Part shown: positions 10,481 to 21,296 of the stretch, piece after piece
Layout: the number at the start of each line of letters is the position of its first letter
Position numbering within the stretch: the stretch's first letter is position 1
Assembly (NCBI GenBank): GCA_004193285.1
Contig: SECP01000015.1
Coordinates: 62,001-126,000, forward strand
Direction of reading: 5' to 3'
Source: Myxococcales bacterium
GTDB lineage: Bacteria > Myxococcota_A > Polyangia > Polyangiales > Polyangiaceae
Length of the DNA stretch: 64,000 nt
Program-made: the position numbers and the translations under genes
Notes under the pieces: generated by a model
The model's input: the letters and a program-made list of their open reading frames with translations, nothing else
The model's database searches: none
What the model was told of the DNA's origin: nothing

Positions 10481-11100
10481 GCCGGCTCGGCCTGGCGCCC
10501 CTGTTCGGCGCGCTGCTCGCGCTCGGCACCGGCTGCACCGTCGGTGATGGCAGCGGCTGGGTCAAGTCGGACCGGCTCTTCGTCTCCGAGTGCTGGAACG
10601 GGCCGTTCGACCTCCAACCGGATTTCTTCGCGGCCAACCCCTATCGCGAAGAGGCGCTCATGATCCGCGTGCAGCGCGGCGACAACAACACGGAAGCCTC
10701 GGACGGCCTCACCGTGATCGTGAACGACCTCGCGAAGGTGAAGATCGGCGAGCCCATTCCGGTCGGTGTCCCGAACGGTGTCGCTCCCCCCGGCCAGCCG
10801 TTGACCGGGGCGCCCAACCCGCTCGTCACGTTGTCTATCTACTTGCACCAGACTTGCCACGAGCAAAACAGCGCCACCTATTCGGTCAGCGGCGAGATTC
10901 GGTTCGACTCCATCTTCAGCGGCAACCTCAACGAGAAAGACAGCGAAAAGCGCCTGACCAACGCTAGCTTCAGCGCTCGCTTCGCGGACCCGCGGGATCT
11001 GGTGGATGCGGAGGATCCCGCCGCGGTCACGAGCGAAGAAGTGACCGGCCAGTTCAGCTTCTATTTTCAACGCGGCCAGCCCGCGCAGCCGTTTCAATGA
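10477..11100 (+). CDS. Putative lipoprotein, unknown function
   Basis: This 207-residue protein starts at ATG 10477, overlapping mnmA by 4 bp. It has a lipoprotein-like signal (LLALGTGC, Cys at about residue 20) and a mature part without recognisable domain. Conserved-looking features are a Cys near SECWNGPF and another near YLHQTCHE, a possible disulfide. It probably sits on a membrane in the envelope. Its stop overlaps the start of the next gene by 4 bp, so it is embedded in the mnmA-tilS run. Confidence 0.75.
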   Translation: MSRLGLAPLFGALLALGTGCTVGDGSGWVKSDRLFVSECWNGPFDLQPDFFAANPYREEALMIRVQRGDNNTEASDGLTVIVNDLAKVKIGEPIPVGVPNGVAPPGQPLTGAPNPLVTLSIYLHQTCHEQNSATYSVSGEIRFDSIFSGNLNEKDSEKRLTNASFSARFADPRDLVDAEDPAAVTSEEVTGQFSFYFQRGQPAQPFQ

Positions 11101-11294
11101 CGGCGAGCCGGGTGGACGCTCAGCTGCGAAGCGAAGCGGAGCGCTTCGAGCTGCGCTTCGGCTGTGAGAGCTGCGCGCACTTTGCGCCGGAGACTCGCGC
11201 GTGTGGCAACGGCTACCCGACTGCACCGCACGTCGGGGTGCAGCTCTCGCGCGTCGAATCCTTGCTGTTCTGCAAAGAGTTCGAGCTGTCCTAG
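11097..11294 (+). CDS. Small Cys-rich protein, possible metal-binding
   Basis: This 65-residue protein has four Cys: FGCESCAHF (CxxC), TRACGNGYP and LFCKEFEL. The CxxC-x(n)-C-x(n)-C pattern could hold a zinc ion or an Fe-S cluster, which is inference. It overlaps the upstream lipoprotein (ATGA) and ends 2 bp before tilS, so translation is probably coupled. Because it lies between mnmA and tilS, a role linked to thiolation, redox or tRNA modification is possible. No family is recognised. Confidence 0.7.
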   Translation: MTASRVDAQLRSEAERFELRFGCESCAHFAPETRACGNGYPTAPHVGVQLSRVESLLFCKEFELS

Positions 11295-11296
11295 CG

Positions 11297-12232
11297 ATGG
11301 CGCGCTCTCACCCCCCGAGCCTGACGACCGTGGTGCGCCGCACTCTCGAGGAAGAGTGCGGGGAGCTCGCGGGGCGGAGCGTGCTCGCCGCCGTCTCCGG
11401 GGGAGGGGACTCGCAGGCCATGCTGTCCGTCTTGGCGAGGCTGGCGCCATCCTTCCGCTTCGAGCTGCGCGCTCACGGGGTGGACCACGGCTTGCGCTCC
11501 GAGGCGTCGCGGGAGCTGGACTTGGCGCAGGCGCTCGCGGAGCGGCTCCAGGTGCCGTTCGCGCGGACGACGGTCGCGCTCGAGGGCGGCGGAAACTTAC
11601 AGGCTCGCGCGCGTGAAGCGCGCTACGCGGCGCTCCGAGAAGCGGCGGCGCCTCATGATGCGCTGATCGCGACCGCTCACCACGCGACCGATCGCGCCGA
11701 GACCGTGCTGCTCCGGCTGCTGCGCGGCGCCGGGCCGCGGGGCCTTGCGGTGCTCGCTCCGCGTGCGCACGATGTGATTCGCCCGCTCGTGAGAGCGAGC
11801 AAACGGGACGTGCTGCTGCACCTGGAGCGGCACCACCTCGAATTCGCGGAGGATCCGTCGAACGCGGATGCGGCGTTCTTGCGCGTGCGGGTGCGCCGCG
11901 AGGCTCTGCCGCTGCTCCAAGAGCTTTCTCCACGAATCGTTCAGCACCTGAACACGCTCGCAGACGCCCTCGCCGGCGCGGACTTGCCGGATCTCGGCGA
12001 TTACGAAGTACAAACGGGCGGTACGGAGCTGAATGGGGCTCAAATACGCGAGGTCCTGAGGGCAAGCCGCCTCGGGCGTTCCGTCACAATTCGCGTCGCT
12101 GGCGGGCGCGATTTGGTCGTACGCGGTGCGGGCCGAGCGCGCGAGTTAGACAGCGCAGGCCGCGCGATCACGGGCCGTGCGGTGGAAAGCAATCAGGGCT
12201 CTCCCAAACGGCCACCAAAAATCAAGGCATAA
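11297..12232 (+). CDS. tilS: tRNA(Ile)-lysidine synthase
   Basis: TilS converts C34 of tRNA-Ile(CAU) to lysidine using ATP and lysine. The PP-loop is SGGGDS (residues 34-39). The TilS-specific HHATDRAET motif is at 128-136, followed by LLRGAGPRGL. The 311 residues correspond to the short form lacking most of the C-terminal tRNA-binding region of the E. coli enzyme. ATG at 11297 is preferred because it directly follows the Cys-rich gene. ftsH lies downstream, a gene order seen in many bacteria. Confidence 0.95.
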   Translation: MARSHPPSLTTVVRRTLEEECGELAGRSVLAAVSGGGDSQAMLSVLARLAPSFRFELRAHGVDHGLRSEASRELDLAQALAERLQVPFARTTVALEGGGNLQARAREARYAALREAAAPHDALIATAHHATDRAETVLLRLLRGAGPRGLAVLAPRAHDVIRPLVRASKRDVLLHLERHHLEFAEDPSNADAAFLRVRVRREALPLLQELSPRIVQHLNTLADALAGADLPDLGDYEVQTGGTELNGAQIREVLRASRLGRSVTIRVAGGRDLVVRGAGRARELDSAGRAITGRAVESNQGSPKRPPKIKA

Positions 12233-12336
12233 GTCTGAAACCGAAAAGAAATGTGCGTTTGGGCAATCGACGTTTCAAGCCATGGGTGGCATGATCCGAT
12301 CGGGTCCGCCGACACTTTTCGTTTGTAGAGGTTCGA

Positions 12337-14277
<1,941 letters not shown>

Positions 14278-14303
14278 TCAATCCGAGCTGATAACGAAAC
14301 GCC

Positions 14304-14334
14304 AAGGGCGGCCCCGCAAGGAGCCGCCCTTTTG
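14304..14334 (+). terminator. Rho-independent terminator after ftsH
   Basis: A perfect 9-bp stem, AAGGGCGGC (14304-14312) with GCCGCCCTT (14323-14331), has a 10-nt loop and is followed by a short T run. It lies 26 bp after the ftsH stop codon and closes the mnmA-ftsH transcription unit. Confidence 0.85.
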
Positions 14335-14446
14335 CGTTGGTGGCGGTCGCGCTGCCCCTCGCATCGCAGGAGCTGCTCTCGCCGTGTAGGTCTCGCTCGC
14401 CGGCTCGACGTGAGGGGAGCAGCGGTCCTAAGACTCATTGCGGCCC

Positions 14447-14995
14447 GTGAACGTCGATCCATACGCCATCCTGGAGTTGCCTCGGGGAGCGCCGGAGGCA
14501 GCGATCCGTCAGGCTTTCAGGAAGCTCGCCCTTCGCTACCACCCCGATCGCAATCCTGGGGACGCCGAAGCAGAGGCTCGCTTCAAGCTGATCAGCGCCG
14601 CGTACCAGCGCTTGAAGGTGGCCGGCTTCCAAGCGCCGGCAGCGTCCTCGAGTCAGACGCCGCGGCCGAGCACTGCGGCGCCCCCACCGTGGTCGGGCGC
14701 TTCCAGCCGAGCGTATGCTGACGAAGACGACGACGATTGGGAGCCGCCGCCACGCCCCGAGTTCTGGCCGGATGGCCAACGGATCCACTATCCCACCCAG
14801 CGGGAGATCGACGACTTGATCCGCAGTCTGCAGCGCCCCACCACGCTCTCCTCCTTGAGGAGCTGGAGCGACTGGTTCGTGCAGAGCGCCTCGTATCTCT
14901 ACGTCGGGCTGATGATCACCTTCATCCTCGCCGGAGCGGCCCTGCTCGCCTTCGTCGCGACGATGGGCGTGCGTGATTGGCTCGGCCTCGGCTGA
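14447..14995 (+). CDS. J-domain (DnaJ-like) membrane protein
   Basis: The N-terminal J domain (about 4-62) carries the HPD tripeptide in [10 protein letters not shown] and an [10 protein letters not shown] helix, so it should stimulate a DnaK-type ATPase. A Pro/Ser/acidic linker (about 65-120) follows, then one membrane helix near the C terminus ([20 protein letters not shown]). It is therefore a membrane-tethered type III J protein. GTG 14447 is chosen; a TTG three codons upstream (14438) is possible. It sits alone after the ftsH terminator. Confidence 0.85.
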   Translation: MNVDPYAILELPRGAPEAAIRQAFRKLALRYHPDRNPGDAEAEARFKLISAAYQRLKVAGFQAPAASSSQTPRPSTAAPPPWSGASSRAYADEDDDDWEPPPRPEFWPDGQRIHYPTQREIDDLIRSLQRPTTLSSLRSWSDWFVQSASYLYVGLMITFILAGAALLAFVATMGVRDWLGLG

Positions 14996-15024
14996 GGCGC
15001 AGCAACCCGCACGCCCTCGGCACC

Positions 15025-15525
15025 TCAGTGGTGGTGGTCGTGCCCGTCCGCGCCGTGCGGATGACCGTGCGCCAGCTCGTCCTGCGAAGCCGGGCGGATC
15101 CCCAGCACTTCCACCTCGAAATGAAGCGTCTTTCCTGCGAGCGGATGCTGGGAGTCCACGATGATCTTGTCGCCCTCGACGCCGATGACCCAGATCGGAG
15201 CGTGCTCGTTGTTCGGACCTTCGGCCATGAAGGTCATCCCCGGCTCGATCTCCATTTCAGGCGGGAAGGCGGCGCGCGGGATCGCGTCCGGCTCGTCGTC
15301 CTCGCGCTCGCCGTAGCCATCCTCCGGGGAGACCGTGATCTTGCCCTTGAAGCCGATGCCCTTGCCCTCGAGCGCCTTCTCCAGCCCGGGCACGATGTTC
15401 TCGGCGCCGTGCAGGTAGGCCATCGGATCGTCCGGGGTTGACTCGTCCAGGACGGTGCCGTCGTCTCCGCGGAGAGTATATTGCATGATGACGACCTGGC
15501 CGTCGGCGATGAGCGATTCGGACAT
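15025..15525 (-). CDS. slyD: FKBP-type peptidyl-prolyl isomerase, SlyD-like
   Basis: This 166-residue protein has the SlyD layout: an FKBP core with YTLRGDDGTVLDES, the YLHGAENIVPGLEKALEGK segment, an insert-in-flap chaperone part (about 70-125) and GKTLHFEVEVLGIR. It ends with a metal-binding His-rich tail (HGHPHGADGHDHHH). SlyD isomerises prolyl bonds, chaperones folding and stores nickel. A NikR homologue occurs about 15 kb away but is not linked. The gene is convergent with the J-domain gene. Confidence 0.92.
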   Translation of the reverse strand: MSESLIADGQVVIMQYTLRGDDGTVLDESTPDDPMAYLHGAENIVPGLEKALEGKGIGFKGKITVSPEDGYGEREDDEPDAIPRAAFPPEMEIEPGMTFMAEGPNNEHAPIWVIGVEGDKIIVDSQHPLAGKTLHFEVEVLGIRPASQDELAHGHPHGADGHDHHH

Positions 15526-15586
15526 GCGGCACCACTACCCCGAACCGGCTCCGCCGCCACCAGATTTTCGCCCTGCGAGCGCCGCC

Positions 15587-16117
15587 GTGAGAGCTTTTTT
15601 AACGGCAATTGTGCTCCTCATCGGGGGCAGCTGCGCCGCACCTCCGCCAAGCGGCGGGCCTACCCGTGAAGGTGAGCTCCACGCCGCCTGGGAAGCCTAC
15701 GCCGCCTTCTGCGGCGCTTGTCCAAACGCAACGACGTGCTGCTTACGTGAAGCCGATTTTTCACCGGCGCGTTACTCGAAAGCTTCCGGGCCCTACCTGC
15801 GCGCGTTGCGAGAGCACTACGAGTGCCGAAGGGGCGACCTGCTGATCGATGCGTCGGTCTATGCGGACCCGATGCTGCGCTATCCGGACGACCGGGCCTA
15901 TGCGCCGCTCCAGCAGCGGGCCAAGCTCAGCTGTGAGCGGTCGGCGTGCCAAGGCTCCGCGGATAGGATGAAGGCCGAGCTGGACCGCGCGCTCGCCGAG
16001 CCCTCTCCCCACTCTCCGGACGCAATCCTGGCATGCCCGGTGGCCTCTGCCGGAGCGCCAGGCCCAGCCGGAGCTTCCGCCCCGCCGGCAGACGGCGCCA
16101 ACCGGGAAGCTCGATGA
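15587..16117 (+). CDS. Putative lipoprotein with multiple Cys, unknown function
   Basis: Starting at GTG 15587, this 176-residue protein has a lipoprotein signal (AFLTAIVLLIGGSC). The mature part contains clustered Cys (FCGACPNATTCCL, YECRRGD, LSCERSACQG) suggesting disulfides, then a Pro/Ala-rich end. Longer in-frame upstream starts (15524, 15455) would bury the signal peptide and overlap slyD. Its stop overlaps the acetyltransferase start (ATGA), so the two are translationally coupled. No family is recognised. Confidence 0.65.
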   Translation: MRAFLTAIVLLIGGSCAAPPPSGGPTREGELHAAWEAYAAFCGACPNATTCCLREADFSPARYSKASGPYLRALREHYECRRGDLLIDASVYADPMLRYPDDRAYAPLQQRAKLSCERSACQGSADRMKAELDRALAEPSPHSPDAILACPVASAGAPGPAGASAPPADGANREAR

Positions 16118-16932
16118 GCGCACTTTCACTAGAGGATTTGCACGAAGCCGACGCGCCCCAAAACGTCGCCCTGTCACGTAGCGTCGGCTGGAAGGACGTC
16201 GAGAGTGAATGGCGCGTGCTGCACCGCGCCGCTCACGTGCGCGGTGTTCGCCATGAGGGTCACGTCATCGCGCAAGGCGCGCTCGGTGACTACGGTAGCT
16301 GCGCGAGCCTCGCCAAAATGGTCGTCGCCAAGCACCACCAGGGGCAGGGCCTCGGCGGAAGACTGCTGGACGCCTTCTTGGAGGAGGCGCGCGCGCGGCG
16401 CATTGCCGTGGGGCTGTGCGCCACCGAGCAGGGGCGTCCGCTGTATGCATCGCGCGGCTTTCAGGCATCGGGCGAAATCGCGGTACTGTTCGGCGCGGTG
16501 AGCGGGCCGAGCGCGCCCGCTTCGGTCGTTACTTTGCTGGATGCGGAGCGCGCGGTGGAGCTCGACGCGCGGTTTTCCGGCTGCGACCGAAGCCGCATGG
16601 TGCGCGCCCGCGCCGCGGAAGCCAGCACTCGGCTGGAGCTCACCACCGAGGCCGGCTTTGCCCTCGCGACGGACCAGGGCGACCACACGCTGGTCGGGCC
16701 GATCCTAGCGGAGTCGGAGGCGGGGGCCCGCGCGCTGCTGCTGGGCGTCGCCGCGGCCGTGGGCGGTAAGCTGCGCGTGGACGTGCCGCTTCCGCAAGCG
16801 GGCTTTCGAAGCTGGCTCGCGGAGCGCGGGCTCTCGGACATGGGGCACCGAGTGGAGATGGCGCACAGCGCGCCGCGGATGCCCTGGCAGGCGCCCGAGC
16901 GATTCGCGCTGGCTTCGCAAGCGTGGGGCTAG
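16114..16932 (+). CDS. GNAT-family N-acetyltransferase with second GNAT-like domain
   Basis: The 272-residue product starts at ATG 16114, overlapping the previous stop. The N-terminal GNAT domain has the acetyl-CoA loop KMVVAKHHQGQGLGGRLLDA (about 70-88) and the later PLYASRGFQ. The C-terminal half (about 150-272) resembles the Acetyltransf_18-type domain, with LRVDVPLPQAGFRSWLAERG. It probably acetylates a small metabolite; the substrate is unknown. It is 3 bp upstream of the next lipoprotein gene, so the three genes from 15587 to 17772 form one operon. Confidence 0.85.
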   Translation: MSALSLEDLHEADAPQNVALSRSVGWKDVESEWRVLHRAAHVRGVRHEGHVIAQGALGDYGSCASLAKMVVAKHHQGQGLGGRLLDAFLEEARARRIAVGLCATEQGRPLYASRGFQASGEIAVLFGAVSGPSAPASVVTLLDAERAVELDARFSGCDRSRMVRARAAEASTRLELTTEAGFALATDQGDHTLVGPILAESEAGARALLLGVAAAVGGKLRVDVPLPQAGFRSWLAERGLSDMGHRVEMAHSAPRMPWQAPERFALASQAWG

Positions 16933-16935
16933 CTG

Positions 16936-17772
16936 ATGCGGGGTCGTTACGTCCTCGTGCTGATGGGCCTGCTCGGTGGCTGTAAGCAGCGAGCCGAGCC
17001 CGCTCCGCCCAGCATCGCTAGCGCACCGCGCCACATCGCTAGCGCACCGCCGGGCGTGGCGTCGTCTCCGCTCACCCTCGTCAGCGAGCAGGTCAGCTCG
17101 GGGCTCATCGTCCGGACCGGCACGTTTGCCTTGCCGGTGGCGCCGAGCAGCGTGAGCTCGCCCTGGGGCTTCACGGACCTCGAGCTGGAAGACTCGCAAG
17201 TCAGGGTCGAGGTAGTGCTCGCACCGGGCGGCGCCCCGCTGGAAAAGCTGCTGCCGGAGTCAGGGCTCGCCATCATCAACGGTGGCTATTTCGAAGCCGA
17301 TTTTACACCGAGTACTTGGCTCGTCGCCGGCGGCGTGGAGCTCGCGAAAAAGAGCGACACCAGCAAGGGCGGCGTGCTCGCCCTCGCTTCGGGCAAGGCC
17401 TACGTCGGGCCGATGTCGGGGCTGAGCTTCGAGCCGTCAGTCGCGGTGCAAAGCTTCCCGCTCATCGTCGAGCCGGAGGGCAAGCCTGGCATTCACCGGG
17501 ACGACGGGCGGCGCGCGGCGCGCTCGGTAGCGTGCTTGGTTGGTCCTCGCCTTCATTTCATCGTGCTCGCCGCGCCTCGTGGGGAGGGGCCGACGCTCTT
17601 CGAGGCCGCGGAGCTGCTGCGAGCTCCATTCCCGAGTGGCTTCGGCTGCCGCGTCGCCTTGAACCTGGACGGCGGCCCCTCGAGCGGCATCTGGTTTTCA
17701 CCGAAGCTCGGGGCGCGACAACGCCTGCCTCTGGCTCACGTCGGCTACGGGCTCGCGGTACTTCCTCGCTAG
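16936..17772 (+). CDS. Phosphodiester glycosidase (NAGPA/DUF2233)-family lipoprotein
   Basis: This 278-residue lipoprotein (lipobox LMGLLGGC) has a short linker with an IASAP repeat, then a NAGPA-like domain: INGGYF, RRAARSVACLV and the active-site-like NLDGGPSSGIWF. The family includes the uncovering enzyme that removes GlcNAc from phosphodiesters, and bacterial exopolysaccharide-related proteins. The protein probably acts on glycan phosphodiesters in the envelope. Its stop overlaps that of the convergent nucleotidyltransferase by 4 bp. Confidence 0.82.
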   Translation: MRGRYVLVLMGLLGGCKQRAEPAPPSIASAPRHIASAPPGVASSPLTLVSEQVSSGLIVRTGTFALPVAPSSVSSPWGFTDLELEDSQVRVEVVLAPGGAPLEKLLPESGLAIINGGYFEADFTPSTWLVAGGVELAKKSDTSKGGVLALASGKAYVGPMSGLSFEPSVAVQSFPLIVEPEGKPGIHRDDGRRAARSVACLVGPRLHFIVLAAPRGEGPTLFEAAELLRAPFPSGFGCRVALNLDGGPSSGIWFSPKLGARQRLPLAHVGYGLAVLPR

Positions 17773-19148
17773 AGGAGCTCGCGAGCGCGCTGCAAGAGCG
17801 CGTCGCGCTCGTTCCGGCTCGGGTCGTCCACGACTTCGTCCAGTAAGGTCTTCAAGATCCGGCCCAAGTCAGGGCCCGGTTTGAGGCCCAGCTCCTGCAT
17901 CAAGGCTCGACCGTCGATCGCCAGGTCTCGCATGCTGAGCGCCGCGCCGGCCGCCAGCACGCGCTCCACGTGGGCCTGAAGCGCGGCCAGTGACGCCAGG
18001 TCCAGGCTGCAATCGCGGCCTTTGCCGCGCACGTCCGCCTCGTTCAAACGGTACAAATCCGGGAGCAACTCCGGGGTCACGCGGCGGATCCAGCGTCGGA
18101 CCGCGGCGTCCGACCAGCTCGAGTCGTAGCAAACGAGGTGGTGCCGCACGAGCGCGCCGATTCGCTTCTGCTCGTCGCTGGAGAAGCGGAGCCGCGCGAG
18201 CATCGGCTCGACCATCTCCGCGCCGATGCGCTCATGCTCGTAAAAGGTGTAATCCTGCGTTTTTTCGCTGAAGGCGCGCGACCGCGGCTTGCCCACGTCG
18301 TGCAGCAGGGCGGCCATGCGCAGTACTGGCTCTGCCGGCGCCGAGTCCAGGCAGCTCATCGCGTGCCCCCACACGTCGAAGGCGTGCCACTTGTTCTGCT
18401 CGCAGCCGACCGATTCCAGCATCTCCGGCGCCGAGATCGCCAAAAGTCCGTGATCTTTCATGAGCTCGAAGGCGCGGCTCGGCCTCTTCGCCTTCATCGT
18501 CTTCAACCATTCGTCGCGAATGCGCTCTGCGCTCACCTTCCGGTAGCTGGCGAGCGAAGGCTGAATCGCGCGCTCCGTCTCTGCCTCGAGTGAGAGCTCC
18601 AGCGTCGCCGCGAAGCGGGCACCGCGCAGCACGCGCAGCCCGTCCTCCGCGAAGCGCTCGCTCGCCACTCCGACCGCGCGGAGCAGCCGCCGGCTCAAGT
18701 CGCCCGCGCCGTCGAACGGGTCGATCAGGCGATCCTCGAGCACGTCGTAAGCGATCGCGTTGATCGTGAAGTCACGCCGCGCCAGGTCGTCCTTGATGTC
18801 ATCGACGAAGTACACCGCGTCCGGGCGGCGACCATCGCTGTAGGTCGTCTCTCCCCGCAGAGTCGTGACTTCGTACTGGCCGTGCTTCATGAGCACGGTG
18901 ACGGTGCCGTGCTGAATCCCCGTCGGGATGACCTTTCGGAACAGCTTCTGCACCTGCTCCGGGAGGGCGGAGGTCGCGATGTCCCAGTCCCCGCGAGCTT
19001 CGTGAGCCGTTTCTCGTCGCAAGAGCTCGTCGCGCACGCAGCCACCCACGATCCACGCCCGATGCCCGGCTTCTTTCAAGCGCTGGCACAGCTCGCGCAC
19101 CTCGGCGGGCACGGAGCGCTGCAGCGATTCGGTCGAGAGGCTAGCCAC
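17769..19148 (-). CDS. CCA tRNA nucleotidyltransferase / poly(A) polymerase with HD domain
   Basis: This class II nucleotidyltransferase has GGCVRD (35-40) and the catalytic DWD (54-56). Further motifs are RRDFTINAIAYD and FDGAGDLSRRLLRAVG, followed by RFAEDGLRVLRGARFAA. An HD domain (LLHDVGKPRSR around 283) gives phosphatase or phosphodiesterase activity in many CCA enzymes. The 459 residues suit an HD-containing CCA-adding enzyme; CC-adding or poly(A) activity cannot be excluded from sequence alone. The start at 19148 leaves a 42-bp gap to the kinase gene on the same strand. Confidence 0.92.
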   Translation of the reverse strand: MASLSTESLQRSVPAEVRELCQRLKEAGHRAWIVGGCVRDELLRRETAHEARGDWDIATSALPEQVQKLFRKVIPTGIQHGTVTVLMKHGQYEVTTLRGETTYSDGRRPDAVYFVDDIKDDLARRDFTINAIAYDVLEDRLIDPFDGAGDLSRRLLRAVGVASERFAEDGLRVLRGARFAATLELSLEAETERAIQPSLASYRKVSAERIRDEWLKTMKAKRPSRAFELMKDHGLLAISAPEMLESVGCEQNKWHAFDVWGHAMSCLDSAPAEPVLRMAALLHDVGKPRSRAFSEKTQDYTFYEHERIGAEMVEPMLARLRFSSDEQKRIGALVRHHLVCYDSSWSDAAVRRWIRRVTPELLPDLYRLNEADVRGKGRDCSLDLASLAALQAHVERVLAAGAALSMRDLAIDGRALMQELGLKPGPDLGRILKTLLDEVVDDPSRNERDALLQRARELL

Positions 19149-19190
19149 GGCCGGCGTCTAGCACAGGTTTCGCGGCGGGTCGGCCGCGCG

Positions 19191-20984
19191 CTACTTGCGC
19201 CAGGGGTCGACGATCTCGCCGCCGCCGATGTTCTTCTTTGGCTCGGGCTTCGCGGCTTCGGTTGGCTTCTTGGGCTGCGGGCGCGGCCCGTAACTCACCT
19301 TGGCCGGCACGCGCTCCAGCTTGACGCTCTCGCGGGGGCTCGAGCCGTCGATGATCAGCTCGAGGTCCTTGTAGCCATCCATGCGCGCGCTCAGCTTGAG
19401 AGGCTTCCCTGGCTGCACCGTGAGCAGCACCGGGCTCGTGCCCAAATCGCTTTCACCTTCGTACACGTGGGCTTCGGGCGGCGCGACCGCGAGCGCGACT
19501 TGCTTCGCGGTCGGCGCCGCTACCGTGACCGGAGCCGACGTGCCGCTCAGGGGTAGCGCGGGCTCCGCTTTGACCGGCACCGCTGCGCTCGGCTGCGCAC
19601 CGCTCGAGCTGCTCTTGGCAAAGATGCCGCCGACGATCGCGACCGCAGCGGCGACGCCGGCCACCCCTGCGAGGAGCGGCCATTTGCTCCGTTCACGCGT
19701 GCTCTCCGGCGAAGCGGGCACCGGCTCCGGCATCTGCGGCTTGGCGAAATAGTCCGCCGGCACGTTGAAGCCGCCGGAGCGCGACATCATCTCCGGAACC
19801 GCGCTCGGGACGCTGCCGGCTTTTAGCTTGTCGAGGTCGGCGATCAGCTCGCCCATCGACTGGTAACGGTGCTCTGGACGTTTGGAGAGGCACTTGAGCA
19901 CGATCGCCTCGAGCCCCGGCGGGACCTCTTGCGGCTGCGGCACGAGGGCGCGGATCGGAACCGGCGCCTTGTACATGTGCTGCGTCAAGATGCCCATGAA
20001 GTTGTCGGCATCGAACGGCACGCGGCCGCTCGCGAGCTCGTACAAGATCACGCCGAACGAGTACACGTCGCCTCGGTGATCCACCGGTTGCCCGGCGGCT
20101 TGCTCTGGCGACATGTAGTGCGGCGTTCCGAACACCGCGCCTGCGCGCGTGAGCTTCGCGCCCTCGCCGGAGGTAGACACCTTTGCGATCCCGAAATCCA
20201 AGATCTTCACGAAGTCTTTCTCGCCGCCGCGATCGATGAGAAAGATGTTGTCCGGCTTCAAATCGCGATGAACGATGTTGACCGCGTGAGCCGCGGAGAG
20301 CCCTTCCGCAAGCTGCCGCGCAATGTTGAGGATGCGCGAAACCGGCACCGCCTGGCCACCCTCCACGATTTTGGTCAGGGGCTGCCCGACCAAAAACTCC
20401 ATCACGAAGTACGTCGACCCGTCCTGAAATTGGCCGAAATCGCTGATGTCGATGATGTGCGCGTTGCCGATGCTGGACGCTGACTTCGCCTCGTTCAAAA
20501 AGCGCTCGGTGACCTCCGCGTCCCGAGCGAGGTCCGCGCGCAGCACCTTCATCGCTACCCGCTTGCCGATGATGGTGTGGACGCAGCGATACACCACGCC
20601 CATGCCGCCCTCGCCGAGCAGCGCCTCCACCTTGTAGCGGCCGTCGATTGTCGCGCCCAGATAAGGGTCCTGGCGCATCGCCTTCAGCCGCGAGCTCGTC
20701 ACCTCTTCCGCATCCGGGAACGAGATGCTCCCTGGCGAGATGGTGACGATCTTCAGCCCCGCGCCCGCGCTACCTTCGCTAGCCGGCGGCTCGGATGGGG
20801 GAGCGACCTGAGTGATCTGATGCGAGAGCGGCGGCGCTGGCGAGGCAGCCGGGGCCGGCTCGGCGCTCGCCGGCCCGGTGCCGGAAGATGGCGTGGACGC
20901 TCCCGACGACCAGCTGCCACTCGCGCCGACGGTGCGCACCGGGCGCGGCGGAACTTTGGGCATCGGCTTGTTCTGATCCGTCAT
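19191..20984 (-). CDS. PknB-like Ser/Thr protein kinase with PEGA-like extracytoplasmic domain
   Basis: A Pro/Ser-rich N terminus (1-105) precedes a kinase domain (about 115-385) with Gly loop GEGGMGVV (124-131), Lys146, HRDLKPDN (239-246) and DFG (263-265). A single membrane helix (about 434-455) follows. A PEGA-like beta domain is at about 495-565 (VAPPEAHVYEGESDLGTSP..., GYKDLELIID). All catalytic residues are present. Such kinases are abundant in myxobacteria and sense envelope signals through the PEGA part. Possibly co-transcribed with the downstream CCA-type gene. Confidence 0.94.
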   Translation of the reverse strand: MTDQNKPMPKVPPRPVRTVGASGSWSSGASTPSSGTGPASAEPAPAASPAPPLSHQITQVAPPSEPPASEGSAGAGLKIVTISPGSISFPDAEEVTSSRLKAMRQDPYLGATIDGRYKVEALLGEGGMGVVYRCVHTIIGKRVAMKVLRADLARDAEVTERFLNEAKSASSIGNAHIIDISDFGQFQDGSTYFVMEFLVGQPLTKIVEGGQAVPVSRILNIARQLAEGLSAAHAVNIVHRDLKPDNIFLIDRGGEKDFVKILDFGIAKVSTSGEGAKLTRAGAVFGTPHYMSPEQAAGQPVDHRGDVYSFGVILYELASGRVPFDADNFMGILTQHMYKAPVPIRALVPQPQEVPPGLEAIVLKCLSKRPEHRYQSMGELIADLDKLKAGSVPSAVPEMMSRSGGFNVPADYFAKPQMPEPVPASPESTRERSKWPLLAGVAGVAAAVAIVGGIFAKSSSSGAQPSAAVPVKAEPALPLSGTSAPVTVAAPTAKQVALAVAPPEAHVYEGESDLGTSPVLLTVQPGKPLKLSARMDGYKDLELIIDGSSPRESVKLERVPAKVSYGPRPQPKKPTEAAKPEPKKNIGGGEIVDPWRK

Positions 20985-21293
20985 CGTCGCTCAGTGCTTC
21001 CTACGTCCGTGCGGCCCCACCGCTCTCTCTCGCATAGATCAGATTCGTTCGGGATTCCACCTTGGCTACAATTGACCTTGGTGGTTGTCAAAAGCGTGGG
21101 TTCCGAGCTGCAAAGTGCGGGCCGTCTGCCGCAGTTTGGATAAATGGCCTAACTCCGCGGAGACGTGACCGCTCTCACCGATTGGGGTCCGCAACCATTG
21201 CGAGACAGCGACACCTGACGCAGGTGCGCCTGGCCAACTTGGCAGTCGCGAAAGGTAGGTCCGCGGGGCCGAGAAAAGCTGCTACAGCGGCGC
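20985..21293. other. Intergenic region between divergent kinase and permease genes
   Basis: About 309 bp between divergently transcribed genes, so it should hold both promoters. TTGACC at 21073 is a possible -35 element but no convincing -10 lies 16-18 bp downstream. No RNA gene, repeat or terminator was recognised. Confidence 0.5.
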
Positions 21294-21296
21294 TTG

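Noticed and set aside
17010..17060. Short direct repeat near the start of the phosphodiester glycosidase gene
   Set aside because: It encodes an IASAP linker repeat in a lipoprotein tether, a common low-complexity feature.
20985..21293. tRNA or small RNA gene
   Set aside because: No T-loop GTTCGANNC pattern with a matching acceptor stem was found here or elsewhere in the window.
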